NCBI RefSeq assembly: GCF_003350535.1
Contig: NZ_QQBB01000004.1
Span: 169,384-233,383 of the forward strand
Length of the DNA: 64,000 nucleotides
Reading direction: 5' to 3'
DNA from: Microvirga subterranea
GTDB taxonomy: Bacteria; Pseudomonadota; Alphaproteobacteria; Rhizobiales; Beijerinckiaceae
Shown here: one piece after another, positions 45,308 through 54,212 of the stretch
Position numbering within the stretch: the first letter of the stretch is position 1
Layout: each line of letters starts with the position of its first letter
The notes under the pieces: generated by a model
Told to the model about the DNA's origin: nothing
The model's input: the letters and a program-made list of their open reading frames with translations, nothing else
The model's database searches: none
Program-made: the position numbers and the translations under genes

Positions 45308-45657
45308 GAACGGCACGCTCTCGTTGGTGGCCTCACGCCATCCGGATGAATGTCTCTGTGCCGTACCCTGAACGCTTCTCTCACCGGCACACTCGATGGA
45401 ATATCTAGGGCCGGCATCGCCATCGCAAGTCGAGCAGGCGTAGCCAAGTGGAGGTATTCAGGGGCTATCCAAAGGAGCACCGACAGCGCAATCAGGAGCA
45501 GTCTGACGATGTAGTCACAGACTGACCCTCCTCCACAGCAACGTTAATGTCTTTGGCTTCGCTGAGCTTGGGGAGAAACTTGGTGCGGCCTCGGCCTCCG
45601 CCTTAGAAAGGCGTGTAGCTGGAACGTCCTGGCATCGATTGACAGTCGCCGCATTCC
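45308..45657. other. Intergenic region with possible decayed coding sequence
   Basis: About 350 bases between two minus-strand genes. A minus-strand frame at about 45335-45525 encodes a hydrophobic segment (YIVRLLLIALSVLLWIAP) after a GGAGGAGG sequence, but no start codon lies at a proper distance and a stop precedes it. It may be a remnant of a lost gene or chance. No terminator was seen. Confidence 0.3.
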
Positions 45658-46827
45658 TCATCCGCGCAAGGCATGAGCAAGACGAGCAACTCCAGACAGC
45701 TTTGCGACGAATCGAGGCATGGACTCATGAGCACCCACATAGATGCGCCTGATGCCGGTGCGACGCTTCGAAACGTCATGCAATCTCATGGGGCCCGGTT
45801 CAAGGCTGAATGCCAGCGGAACTCCGCTTTTGAGCACAGCCTTCTCGTGCGTATCAGAATAGTCTCTGCTGGACCCATTCGGATAGGCGAACCCAAGCGT
45901 CTTGAACCCGGTTGCCTCTGTAACCCGCCTGATCGACTCCTCGATCTCCCAGCTACCTTGGGGCTCGGAAATGCCTGTAAGAATCGGGTGAGAGCAGGTA
46001 TGGCCACCAAATTCGACACCCTCGCGGGCCAACCTGCGGACATCGTCCCAATCCATATAGAGATGCTCGAAAATCTCTTGCCCAGGAACGTCAATATCAA
46101 GAGCCTTGGCGAGACTGGCAACTGCCTCGCTGCGCTTTGCGCCAGGGAGGCGCTTCATGGCATCGACCCATGTCGCGGTTGCGGCATCGCGATGGGCATC
46201 TGTAGCTAGACTTCTCAGACCAACAAGAGGAACGTTGGCGGATGTCAGAGTCGTGGTTGCGAAAAGATAGGCCGCAAGGTCCCAAATGAACGGGCGCCCT
46301 GTCCCGATGTAATCCGTCGCTAGGAAGATCACAGCTGGAACGCCACGCTCGCGCATGATCGGCCACGCGACTTCGGCATTGTCACGATAGCCGTCATCAA
46401 AAGTCACCAAGGCCGGTTGGGGCGGGAGGCCTCGCCTACCATCAATCCAAGCCGCTAAGTCCGAGAGCGAAATCGGATCGTAGTTTGCTCGCAGGTACTC
46501 GATCTGCTCAGAGAATGCCTCCTGTGAAGCGTTTATAGTGGGCTTGTACCCTTGAAATCGCTTATCACCTCTCCGAATGACACGATGATAGCAGACGACC
46601 GTCAGACAACCTCGCGCCACAAGTCTTACGACTGGCCGCATCGCCGAGAGAAACGCGGAATGCGACAACGATGGAATCGAATCCGAAACAATGTGATTGT
46701 CGGGCGCCCCCCCATTACGTGTCGATGTTAGAAAAAAGCCTTCCTGCCGGCCGCGCCGGGACGATTCCTGTTGTATGCTCCCTGATGCGTGGTCGCCGGC
46801 GGCGGAGGTCTCGGCTGCAGGCTTCAT
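45658..46827 (-). CDS. Polysaccharide deacetylase (NodB homology, CE4)
   Basis: A 389-residue protein. The NodB domain has motif 1 ALVTFDDGYRDN (catalytic and metal Asp), motif 2 GGHTCSHPIL (metal His pair) and motif 3 FAYPNGSSRD. It would remove N- or O-acetyl groups from the polysaccharide or a lipid-linked precursor. The first 60 residues are polar and of unknown role; a weak hydrophobic stretch (about 62-80) could be an anchor. Its ATG overlaps the asparagine synthase stop by one base (TGATGA), so it is coupled. Confidence 0.9.
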   Translation of the reverse strand: MKPAAETSAAGDHASGSIQQESSRRGRQEGFFLTSTRNGGAPDNHIVSDSIPSLSHSAFLSAMRPVVRLVARGCLTVVCYHRVIRRGDKRFQGYKPTINASQEAFSEQIEYLRANYDPISLSDLAAWIDGRRGLPPQPALVTFDDGYRDNAEVAWPIMRERGVPAVIFLATDYIGTGRPFIWDLAAYLFATTTLTSANVPLVGLRSLATDAHRDAATATWVDAMKRLPGAKRSEAVASLAKALDIDVPGQEIFEHLYMDWDDVRRLAREGVEFGGHTCSHPILTGISEPQGSWEIEESIRRVTEATGFKTLGFAYPNGSSRDYSDTHEKAVLKSGVPLAFSLEPGPMRLHDVSKRRTGIRRIYVGAHESMPRFVAKLSGVARLAHALRG

Positions 46828-48788
46828 CAGGCCACCTGATAAGCACTCTGCGGGCGCACGTGCCTCGAGACAGTTGGGATCGAAGGGCGGATGGAACGAT
46901 CGAGAAAGATCCTACTCCACAGTTCGATGCTCATCATCGACAGCAATGTGTAAGTCGCATCGATCCGTCCTGCTTCATTAGCGGTGCGGAGTTCCTGAAC
47001 TGCTTTCGGCTCAAAGAAGCCGCGGCTACGTAGTGCTCTTGGCGAAAGCAGATCCTCCTGAAGGTCCTTCAGTTCCTCTCGCATCCAAACCCGCAGGGGC
47101 ATGCCGAACCCGGTTTTTGGCCGATAGATGACTTCACGCGGAAGATGGGCCTCCATAGCCTTCTTGAAAACCCACTTGCCCTCATGTCCTACCTGTTTGA
47201 AGCGGACCGGGAGGGACGCAGCGTCGCGAATGAGATCGATATCCAGCAGCGGAACACGGCACTCTACGCCGCAAGCCATCGAAACCTTGTCGAAGAAATT
47301 GAGGTTATGATCAGGAACGAAGAACTTTCCATCCAAATACAACATCTTGTTCATCAATGGAGTCGATGGCGGCAGTTTCCCGAGCGCCTCCATAAGGGTC
47401 ATCGCAACATGATCGTTGGCGTTCGCTTCCTTGAGCTCCTTGGAAAGCATCGATGATACGAGATCAGGGTGTCCCCAGAAGAAGTAGCTCGCGATTCTGT
47501 CATCCTGCGGTAGATGCGCATAGGAGAAAGCCTTACGAACCTGCCGCATCAGCGGAATGCGAACGGGCATGCGATGAGCGACACTTGCCATAGCATATCT
47601 CGCTGGGCCAGGTAGCCAGCGCCAGTATTTCTCTTGCTCGAGCGCATAGTGTCGGCGGTACCCCGTGAATATGTCGTCTCCTCCCATGCCCGAGAGAAGA
47701 ACTTTGATGCCCTGCTCGCGAGCGACGGAACTGATGAGATAAGCATTGATGGGTGAGACATCGGCCTGTGGCTCGTCCATCATGTAGATCATATCGGTCA
47801 GACGATGCAGGCTATCAGGACCTACTGATACTTCCTGCAACTCGACGCCAAGATGTTTCGCGACGTGATGAGCATATGGCAGATCATCCGTCATGCCTTC
47901 CTGATCTGCCCCGGCCCGATCAAACCGAATGGTAAAGCAGGGGAGCTGACCGTTCTGAGCCCCCTCCTTCGCAAATGCCACGACAGCGCTCGAGTCCAAG
48001 CCGCCCGACAGAAATGCTCCGACTGGCACATCTGCTACCATTTGACGCCGAACGGCATCCCTGACCGAGTCATGCACGAGCGAGATTGCTTCCCTCTCGT
48101 TCATCTCCTTTACCGGGCTTGCGTAAGGCAGATCATAGAAGCTCCACATTCTTTCGATGCGACCGCTCCGCGCGATGAAGGCGTGCCCCGGGAGCAGCTT
48201 CAGCACGCTCTTGACCATTGTCCTCTCGCCGGGACTCCAGTGATAGGTCATATAGCTCTGAAGCGCAGCGGGATCGATGGTCCAATCGACGTCTGGAATA
48301 TCCAGGAACGACTTCATCTCACTTGAGAAAAGCAAACCACGGGGAGTTTGCGTGTAATAAAATGGCTTGACGCCGACCCCGTCGCGCGCTGCGAACAACG
48401 TCTTCGACCGCTTGTCCCAAATCGCAAATGCGAAGATCCCGTTGAGGGAGTGAAGCATTGCCACTCCCTTCCACAGGTACATCTTAAGGATCACCTCTGT
48501 GTCGGAGCGCGTTCTAAACCGAATGCCATTTTGAATCATCTGCTGGCGAAGTTCGCGATAATTGTAGAGCTCGCCATTGTAGATCAGGACGACATCATCC
48601 TCGATCATCGGCTGGCTTGCGCCACTCGACAAATCGATTATCGATAGCCGCCTGTGCGCGAGGCCGACCTGACGATTGTCGGAAATCCAAACGCCGTCCC
48701 CGTCCGGCCCTCGGTGAGCCACGCGCAGGCTCATGTTGTCGAGCTCCTCCGCCTCAAAGCGACCGAGATATCCAGCTATTCCGCACAT
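46827..48788 (-). CDS. asnB: Asparagine synthase-like glutamine amidotransferase (copy 1)
   Basis: A 653-residue class II amidotransferase with Cys2 (MCGIAGYLG) as the glutaminase nucleophile, HRGPDGDG, and the ATP-PPi synthetase domain with LSGGLDSSAVV (about 260) and the LSGMGGDDIFTGYRRH loop. In polysaccharide loci such enzymes often amidate sugar carboxylates rather than make free asparagine; this is inferred. AGGAG lies seven bases before ATG 48788. The deacetylase gene overlaps its stop. A second copy lies at 54205. Confidence 0.92.
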   Translation of the reverse strand: MCGIAGYLGRFEAEELDNMSLRVAHRGPDGDGVWISDNRQVGLAHRRLSIIDLSSGASQPMIEDDVVLIYNGELYNYRELRQQMIQNGIRFRTRSDTEVILKMYLWKGVAMLHSLNGIFAFAIWDKRSKTLFAARDGVGVKPFYYTQTPRGLLFSSEMKSFLDIPDVDWTIDPAALQSYMTYHWSPGERTMVKSVLKLLPGHAFIARSGRIERMWSFYDLPYASPVKEMNEREAISLVHDSVRDAVRRQMVADVPVGAFLSGGLDSSAVVAFAKEGAQNGQLPCFTIRFDRAGADQEGMTDDLPYAHHVAKHLGVELQEVSVGPDSLHRLTDMIYMMDEPQADVSPINAYLISSVAREQGIKVLLSGMGGDDIFTGYRRHYALEQEKYWRWLPGPARYAMASVAHRMPVRIPLMRQVRKAFSYAHLPQDDRIASYFFWGHPDLVSSMLSKELKEANANDHVAMTLMEALGKLPPSTPLMNKMLYLDGKFFVPDHNLNFFDKVSMACGVECRVPLLDIDLIRDAASLPVRFKQVGHEGKWVFKKAMEAHLPREVIYRPKTGFGMPLRVWMREELKDLQEDLLSPRALRSRGFFEPKAVQELRTANEAGRIDATYTLLSMMSIELWSRIFLDRSIRPSIPTVSRHVRPQSAYQVA

Positions 48789-48905
48789 TGACGTCTCCTG
48801 AACCGCCTTGTCGCCCTAAACGATGGAAGCTCTGTGCTGAGATTCACGTGACCGTTGTGCTCGTCGAAGCCAAGCTTGTGAAACAGATTTCCACATCAAC
48901 GACCT

Positions 48906-51317
48906 TCAGTGCGTGTCTCGCCGGAACATCCCAACAGAAATGTCGAGCGAAGGCATCCCGAAGTTTAGGGCCGTGACGATTCGACTGCCTTTCACGCCGC
49001 GCATTTGTTGGATCGCCTCCTGTACGCTCTGAGGAGATGCACGCCCTGCCCGCGCGACGAACAGCACAGTATCGGTATGCTGAGCTAAAATAAGCGGGTC
49101 AGCGGCCGCTCCAGCGGCAGGAGCATCCAAGATTACGAGATCGAACTTGGTTCCAAGTTCGCGCACCAATTTGTTGAAGCGCGGAGATTCCAGGACGCGA
49201 TCCGGAACGATTTCCCCAATCTCACCGCTTGTAATGACAGAACACGTCGAACGCGGGTCGGACGCGATGACATAATGCTCCGGTATTGAGCTCGGCGACA
49301 GAAGGAGTTGAACAAGTCCATCGTGGTTCTCAAGCCCAAGCCTTGTATGAAGGGACGGATCACGAAGGTTGCAGTCCAACAAGATAACCTTGAGGCCAGC
49401 CTCTGCGGCAGCGCGTCCCAACGACAGTGCAATTGTCGATTTTCCTTCTGCCGAGTGCGCGGACGTAACAACAATGGACCTAGACCCAAAGCCACTGCCC
49501 TCAAGTAGATCCAAGGATATTCTTAGACGGCGGATGGCTTCGGAGTACTCGGATGTCGGCTGATCGAGGATTTGATCTTCGGGCGATACGATCCTGCCGT
49601 GCCTGGCGGACTTGCGGATGTCGGGAACCGTTCCGACGTTGCGAACGTCAGTAATGTCCTCAAGCTCGGCGGGATACTTGATGTTGCGTGGATATGTATC
49701 CCGGGCATAGGCCGCTCCGATACCGATTGCCAGTCCGGCAAAGCCGCCCAGCAGAACGAGGATTGTCCTCGGCGGGAAACTCTTGACGGGAGGGGCACTG
49801 GCGGGGGCAACCACGTGCACGTCAGACGAAGCGATATTCCGCTGCTGAGCAAGAGCTTTCAGGCGTCCGAGATATTCCTGGTAAAGCTGCCTGGTTGAGG
49901 CAGCCTCCTGTTGCAGTCGGAACAACTGAACCGAGATGTCAGTGGAGAGATCGGACTTTTGGACGACCTGCTCCAACTCTCGACGAAGCGACGCCAGACG
50001 CTCGTTATTCGCGTCTGCCTGGCGCCGTATAGGTTCGACGCGCTGATTGGTAAGCGTCTGGAGTTGCGAATTCAGGAGTTCCAGTCTTTGACGCAGATCA
50101 GCGCTTCGATTGTCGCCTTCGGCTGGCCGCTGGAGGCGTTGCTCAAGCGCTCGACGCTGCTCGTCGAGCAAAGCCATCTCTGGAATAGACAGCGCCTGCG
50201 ACAATGACGCGTAATTGCGCGATGCGGTGAGTTCGTCAAGCTCCTTCAATCGAGCAGTCGAAGCACTGGCTTCTCGCATGACGGACGCAATACTGCCCTG
50301 CAAACGATCAATTTCACGACGGTTAGAGTCGTCAGCAGGCTGGGAGGCTTGAGCAAGGGCAAACGCTTTGATCTGCGTCTCCGACCGACGAAGTGCCTCA
50401 CCGAGTTCGGACACCCGTTTTGAGAGAGCTACTTCCGCCCGCTCAGCAGATTCAAGCCTCGCGTTGATTTGGCCGTCGATGTAGGTATCCGCGTAAGCGT
50501 TCGCGAGGCGCGCCGCCTCTGTAGCAGACTCGGCGGTGACATCAATTGCGATCACATTGGTCAAGCCGCGTCGTCTTACAGCGGTGATCTTCTGCAATGC
50601 CTGTGCAGCGATAGCATTCGGATCCACCCTTGACCTGCCGCGTCCGTCCTGATTGTTGCCCCGGCTCAAAGGGTCTTTATCTGAGGTTCCGAAGATGGAT
50701 TGAAGCAATGAACCTACGGAGCTTATTCCATTGGACACTGTATGCGATAAGGAGCCTCCACCTGCATCACCAGAGGCCATGAATTTTGGATCCTGAGCGA
50801 GATTGAGACGTGCCGCTACTTCCTGCGCAATGCTGGCAGACTTCATGATTTCGACTTCGCTGTCGACGCTCGGAAGGGCCGCAGTCGGCGTAGGTGTCTC
50901 AAGACCCAGCAGCCTCAGATCTCTCTGGTCAACAACGAGCAGGGCAGTTGCCGTATAGCGTTCGCCGAGACTTAGCACGATGCCTGTGGCCAGGATGGTG
51001 ATGCCGGCTGCAACCGCAGCGGCAAGCCAGAGATGTCGCCACACTGCGCCGGCAACTCTGGTGATGATCCCTGTCGACTGAAACTCGCGGCTCGCTCCGC
51101 CCATTGAACGCATGGAAGAATCTGCCAAAAGCTCATTAGCTTTATTGCCTGGTTCGGGAACCAAAGGCTCGCCTGCCCGAGGATGAATGTTCACGGCCGC
51201 GGGTTTGCTTCCTCGCAGAAGGTAAGGGGCTTGGGGAGCCTGCTCTCCCGAATTTCTTCCGTGGCCGGTAGACATGGGAGGGAGTTCAGGACCTCCGTCA
51301 TTTCCCTGGTACATCAT
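48906..51317 (-). CDS. exoP: ExoP/Wzc-like polysaccharide co-polymerase with kinase-like domain
   Basis: About 803 residues. A proline-rich N-terminus is followed by a Wzz domain between two membrane helices (about 95-120 and 530-555), a long coiled coil between them, and a C-terminal P-loop domain. Walker A is SAHSAEGKST; Walker A' is LLDCNLRDP and Walker B LVILDAPA. The second Asp of Walker A' is Asn and the C-terminal tyrosine cluster is missing, so kinase activity is doubtful. It sets chain length and links to the ExoF-like exporter. ATG 51317 is preferred to 51329. Confidence 0.9.
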   Translation of the reverse strand: MMYQGNDGGPELPPMSTGHGRNSGEQAPQAPYLLRGSKPAAVNIHPRAGEPLVPEPGNKANELLADSSMRSMGGASREFQSTGIITRVAGAVWRHLWLAAAVAAGITILATGIVLSLGERYTATALLVVDQRDLRLLGLETPTPTAALPSVDSEVEIMKSASIAQEVAARLNLAQDPKFMASGDAGGGSLSHTVSNGISSVGSLLQSIFGTSDKDPLSRGNNQDGRGRSRVDPNAIAAQALQKITAVRRRGLTNVIAIDVTAESATEAARLANAYADTYIDGQINARLESAERAEVALSKRVSELGEALRRSETQIKAFALAQASQPADDSNRREIDRLQGSIASVMREASASTARLKELDELTASRNYASLSQALSIPEMALLDEQRRALEQRLQRPAEGDNRSADLRQRLELLNSQLQTLTNQRVEPIRRQADANNERLASLRRELEQVVQKSDLSTDISVQLFRLQQEAASTRQLYQEYLGRLKALAQQRNIASSDVHVVAPASAPPVKSFPPRTILVLLGGFAGLAIGIGAAYARDTYPRNIKYPAELEDITDVRNVGTVPDIRKSARHGRIVSPEDQILDQPTSEYSEAIRRLRISLDLLEGSGFGSRSIVVTSAHSAEGKSTIALSLGRAAAEAGLKVILLDCNLRDPSLHTRLGLENHDGLVQLLLSPSSIPEHYVIASDPRSTCSVITSGEIGEIVPDRVLESPRFNKLVRELGTKFDLVILDAPAAGAAADPLILAQHTDTVLFVARAGRASPQSVQEAIQQMRGVKGSRIVTALNFGMPSLDISVGMFRRDTH

Positions 51318-51329
51318 CCCTGAACCCAT

Positions 51330-51717
51330 CCTCGATCGCTGCTTAGCATCTCAAACAAACTAGGCTGATCGCCGAGCCGAGCCTCGCACTGCACCAACTG
51401 GCCGCAACACCGGTGCGATGTAGGAAGGGCGTCGAAAGAAAGCGATTCAGCACTCCAAAGTTCGAGCACTTACAATGCCCTATCGAGACATCCCTCGCCA
51501 CGCACGGAGGGCAGCGAGTTCGGGCTACTCCTGAAGTAAGATGCGGCTGCTCTTGCACTCCGCTCTTGCCGATCCAATCAATCGCCCGCTTCTCCTGACC
51601 TCAAGCACTTGCCTGGTAGGATTTCGAGAAATAGGCCGCGATAACCGAGGATCCAATTCCACCTGTGGGACTGGGCATCAGAAGCCTGGAATTACCTCGA
51701 ATGAGTAATCCCAGATC
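51330..51717. other. Intergenic region upstream of exoP-like gene
   Basis: About 388 bases between the ligase/polymerase stop and the co-polymerase start, both on the minus strand. It should hold the promoter of the exoP-asnB-deacetylase unit. A 71-codon minus-strand frame at 51343-51558 has no recognisable domain and many cysteines, and is not called. No clear terminator was found. Confidence 0.35.
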
Positions 51718-53028
51718 CTAGGAGCTGTATCGCAACTTTGACAGGTGAACGGCTAACCGTTGAGGAGGCAGAGCTGCCAAGGCTAAAATCACGGCGATGA
51801 CGACATTTGCAAAACGCAAGAGAAGAACATGGTGCCCAACCAGCATATCGGCCATAAGGACGATGGTGAATCCGACAATAATCGTCCGATGAGAGCTACG
51901 TACTCCCCGAGCAAGGACGGATGCCAGAAAGCCACCCAGCATGAGGAGAGGAACAATCCCCGCCTCCCCAAGGATCATGAGATAGGTGTTGTGAATTCCG
52001 AGCCACTCGTTGAGTTCGATACCGCCTGATATCTTACGGATACCGCCCTCCATCGCGTGAAACTCGCCTAGACCGGACCCCCACGGTAAATTCCCTTTGA
52101 TCTTCTCAAAGCCGAACTCAAAAAGCACATTGCGCCCTGTGGTCGACCGAGTGTTGAACTCGCCGCCTGCAAGGTTGAGGACGTCGGATAGACGCTCGCG
52201 CTGTTCCCATGAAAGATTGAGCAAGTCATTGTTGAAGACGAACCACAGCACGGAGAAGGCCGCGACGATCCCGAGCCCGGACAAAATGAGCGTTCCGAAC
52301 GAGCGTCGCGTGAATAGGAATAGCCCTGTGAGGAGCATGAGAACTAGCATGCCGGTTTTGGAGAACGTCATGACGAGCGCCAGAACGGCTACCGCCCCTT
52401 GAACGATACGAACCAGAGGGGTTCGTGAAGGAAGCGCTGCCACCAACACGATGCAGTACAGCGCGATCATCGCGGCCTCGTTAGGGTTCTCAAAAAGCCC
52501 CGAAGCCCGATCCGCCGACTCGACGCCCTGCATGATCTGCTCTGCATCAAGGCCGGGAATTTCCGGCGCCACCTGGAACGGCCGGAGGGCGTCAGAGAGG
52601 ACGACCAGGATGCAGGATATAAAGAGGATATTCTTGAGAATGTTGAGAACACGCCTTAGCTCTGCCTCACGCATTGAGGCGAGCCAGAAGTAAATTGCCG
52701 AGACGAGAATGAGCGTCGCGCCATATGAGGTGATGTACCGGGTCTGAAGGCTGGATGCTAGAAGGCCGGCCAGGCTACCGAAGAAGAGGTAGGATCCGAC
52801 GGTGGAAACAAAGAGCGCGTAGCTTGCTGTAACATATGAGGCGCGCGCATACCTGACGCACATGATAATGGTGATGAGAAGGATCAGCGGCGACAGGAAC
52901 GCCTCAGTTCCAAAGAAGAGCAAGAATGCGCCGTTCAGGTTGAGCCCGGCGAAGAGCAGCACTCCCAAGCCCATGACATCAATGGATCTGTGAGCAGTCG
53001 CTGCACGAAGTTGCGTTGAGATACCCAC
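51718..53028 (-). CDS. O-antigen ligase/polymerase family membrane protein (Wzy-like)
   Basis: A 436-residue membrane protein with about ten or more hydrophobic helices. The Wzy_C/O-antigen ligase region has TGRNVLFEFGFEKI, WGSGLGEFHAME and ELNEWLGIHNTYLMILGEAG, where the H-N-x-Y is typical of this family. In this setting it is the likely polymerase. GTG 53028 is chosen, with GGAGG ten bases upstream; the longer frame to 53136 overlaps the glycosyltransferase by about 80 bases. Confidence 0.86.
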   Translation of the reverse strand: MGISTQLRAATAHRSIDVMGLGVLLFAGLNLNGAFLLFFGTEAFLSPLILLITIIMCVRYARASYVTASYALFVSTVGSYLFFGSLAGLLASSLQTRYITSYGATLILVSAIYFWLASMREAELRRVLNILKNILFISCILVVLSDALRPFQVAPEIPGLDAEQIMQGVESADRASGLFENPNEAAMIALYCIVLVAALPSRTPLVRIVQGAVAVLALVMTFSKTGMLVLMLLTGLFLFTRRSFGTLILSGLGIVAAFSVLWFVFNNDLLNLSWEQRERLSDVLNLAGGEFNTRSTTGRNVLFEFGFEKIKGNLPWGSGLGEFHAMEGGIRKISGGIELNEWLGIHNTYLMILGEAGIVPLLMLGGFLASVLARGVRSSHRTIIVGFTIVLMADMLVGHHVLLLRFANVVIAVILALAALPPQRLAVHLSKLRYSS

Positions 53029-53057
53029 CGTCTGCTCGCCTCCGGGAAATCGTTCAC

Positions 53058-54212
53058 TCAACGAGATGCATATTCCGCGACGGATGCCTCGTATCCGCTC
53101 GGCCCTTTGGCGGTCCTGCCCATGGTTTCGAAGCACTCTTCGTATTTTCGTACGACTTGACCGACGTCAAATTGACTGACGCATTCACGTTCAACCCTTT
53201 TCCGGCCTCGCGCGACGAACCGGCCCATTGCATCAGCGAGAGCAGAGGCGGAGTAACCGGGCGCGATCTCGCATTCCGGGATGTCTTCCAAGATCGTACC
53301 AAGCCCTGCAACAGGTGTTGCGATGACGGGTGTTCCGCAGGCAAGAGCCTCGATCACCACATTTGGAAAGCCCTCGAATCGAGACGACAGGAGAAACCCG
53401 TCGGCCTTTGCGTAATACGGGTAAGGATTGCGAGAGTACCCCGGGAGGCAGACCTGCGCCTGAAGTCCAAGCCCCTCGACCTTCTGCTGCAGAGCGGAGC
53501 GCAGTGCGCCCTCGCCGAGAATGGTCAGGTGCACGTTTCTGTTTCCAAGGAGCGCAACAGCCTCTATGGCCGCGTCGAATCCCTTCTGACTTTCAAGCCG
53601 ACCGGCCGCAATGAGGTTGAAGGCTGAAGCATCATAGAATGGCTGCTCGGTTTCGAGGGCTGATCTTTCCCTAACAAACTCGAAGTCGAGCGGGTTTGGG
53701 ATCACGACACTCGACCCATTGTTCCAATTGAGCGAGGAGCGGTAGTCTCGCTCCATTGCATCGGATTGAAAGACATAAAGATCGGTATTCGCAATCGCAA
53801 ACTTGTTGAAGGACTTCCAAAGGCTGGGCGACTTGTTCTCTTCTAGCGCCGCGCCGAACACGATTGTCGGTCGCGCTATGAAGCGCGTTCGCCGCGGCCA
53901 GAAGGGTCTTGTAGCTGCGAGCGTGGCGTTAAAATAGTCGATGGTCGAGAAAACCACGTCCGGTTTGATCGCCCATATATGTCGGACGATCTTCAGGAGA
54001 CCGTATCTTAATCGAGGAGCAGCAAGGTCGATGACTGGTATGTCTAACGGCAGCTCTCCGGAGAAAACCGAGTTTTCTTGGTTTACGACAGCCAGAGAAA
54101 CTTCGAACCGCTCACGGGACAAGTTACGAAGGAGGGTCGCCACAACCCTTTCCGCCCCGCCAGGCACGAGGGCGGGAAGAAAGAAGAGAACCTTGATTCT
54201 GGAGTCACTCAT
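53058..54212 (-). CDS. GT4-family glycosyltransferase
   Basis: A 384-residue GT-B enzyme starting KVLFFLPALVPGGAERVVATL, a GT4 landmark. The donor half has IAAGRLESQKGFDAAIEAV, LTILGEGALRSAL and SRFEGFPNVVIEALACGTPVIAT, with the E-x7-E motif. It overlaps the asparagine synthase gene by 8 bp and precedes the ligase/polymerase by 29 bases, so the three form one unit. Donor and acceptor are unknown. Confidence 0.93.
   Translation of the reverse strand: MSDSRIKVLFFLPALVPGGAERVVATLLRNLSRERFEVSLAVVNQENSVFSGELPLDIPVIDLAAPRLRYGLLKIVRHIWAIKPDVVFSTIDYFNATLAATRPFWPRRTRFIARPTIVFGAALEENKSPSLWKSFNKFAIANTDLYVFQSDAMERDYRSSLNWNNGSSVVIPNPLDFEFVRERSALETEQPFYDASAFNLIAAGRLESQKGFDAAIEAVALLGNRNVHLTILGEGALRSALQQKVEGLGLQAQVCLPGYSRNPYPYYAKADGFLLSSRFEGFPNVVIEALACGTPVIATPVAGLGTILEDIPECEIAPGYSASALADAMGRFVARGRKRVERECVSQFDVGQVVRKYEECFETMGRTAKGPSGYEASVAEYASR

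Noticed and set aside
45673-46209. 178-codon plus-strand frame inside the deacetylase gene
   Set aside because: Antisense to NodB catalytic motifs that are clearly real on the minus strand.
51343-51558. 71-codon minus-strand frame upstream of exoP
   Set aside because: Cysteine-rich with no domain and sits where the exoP promoter is expected.
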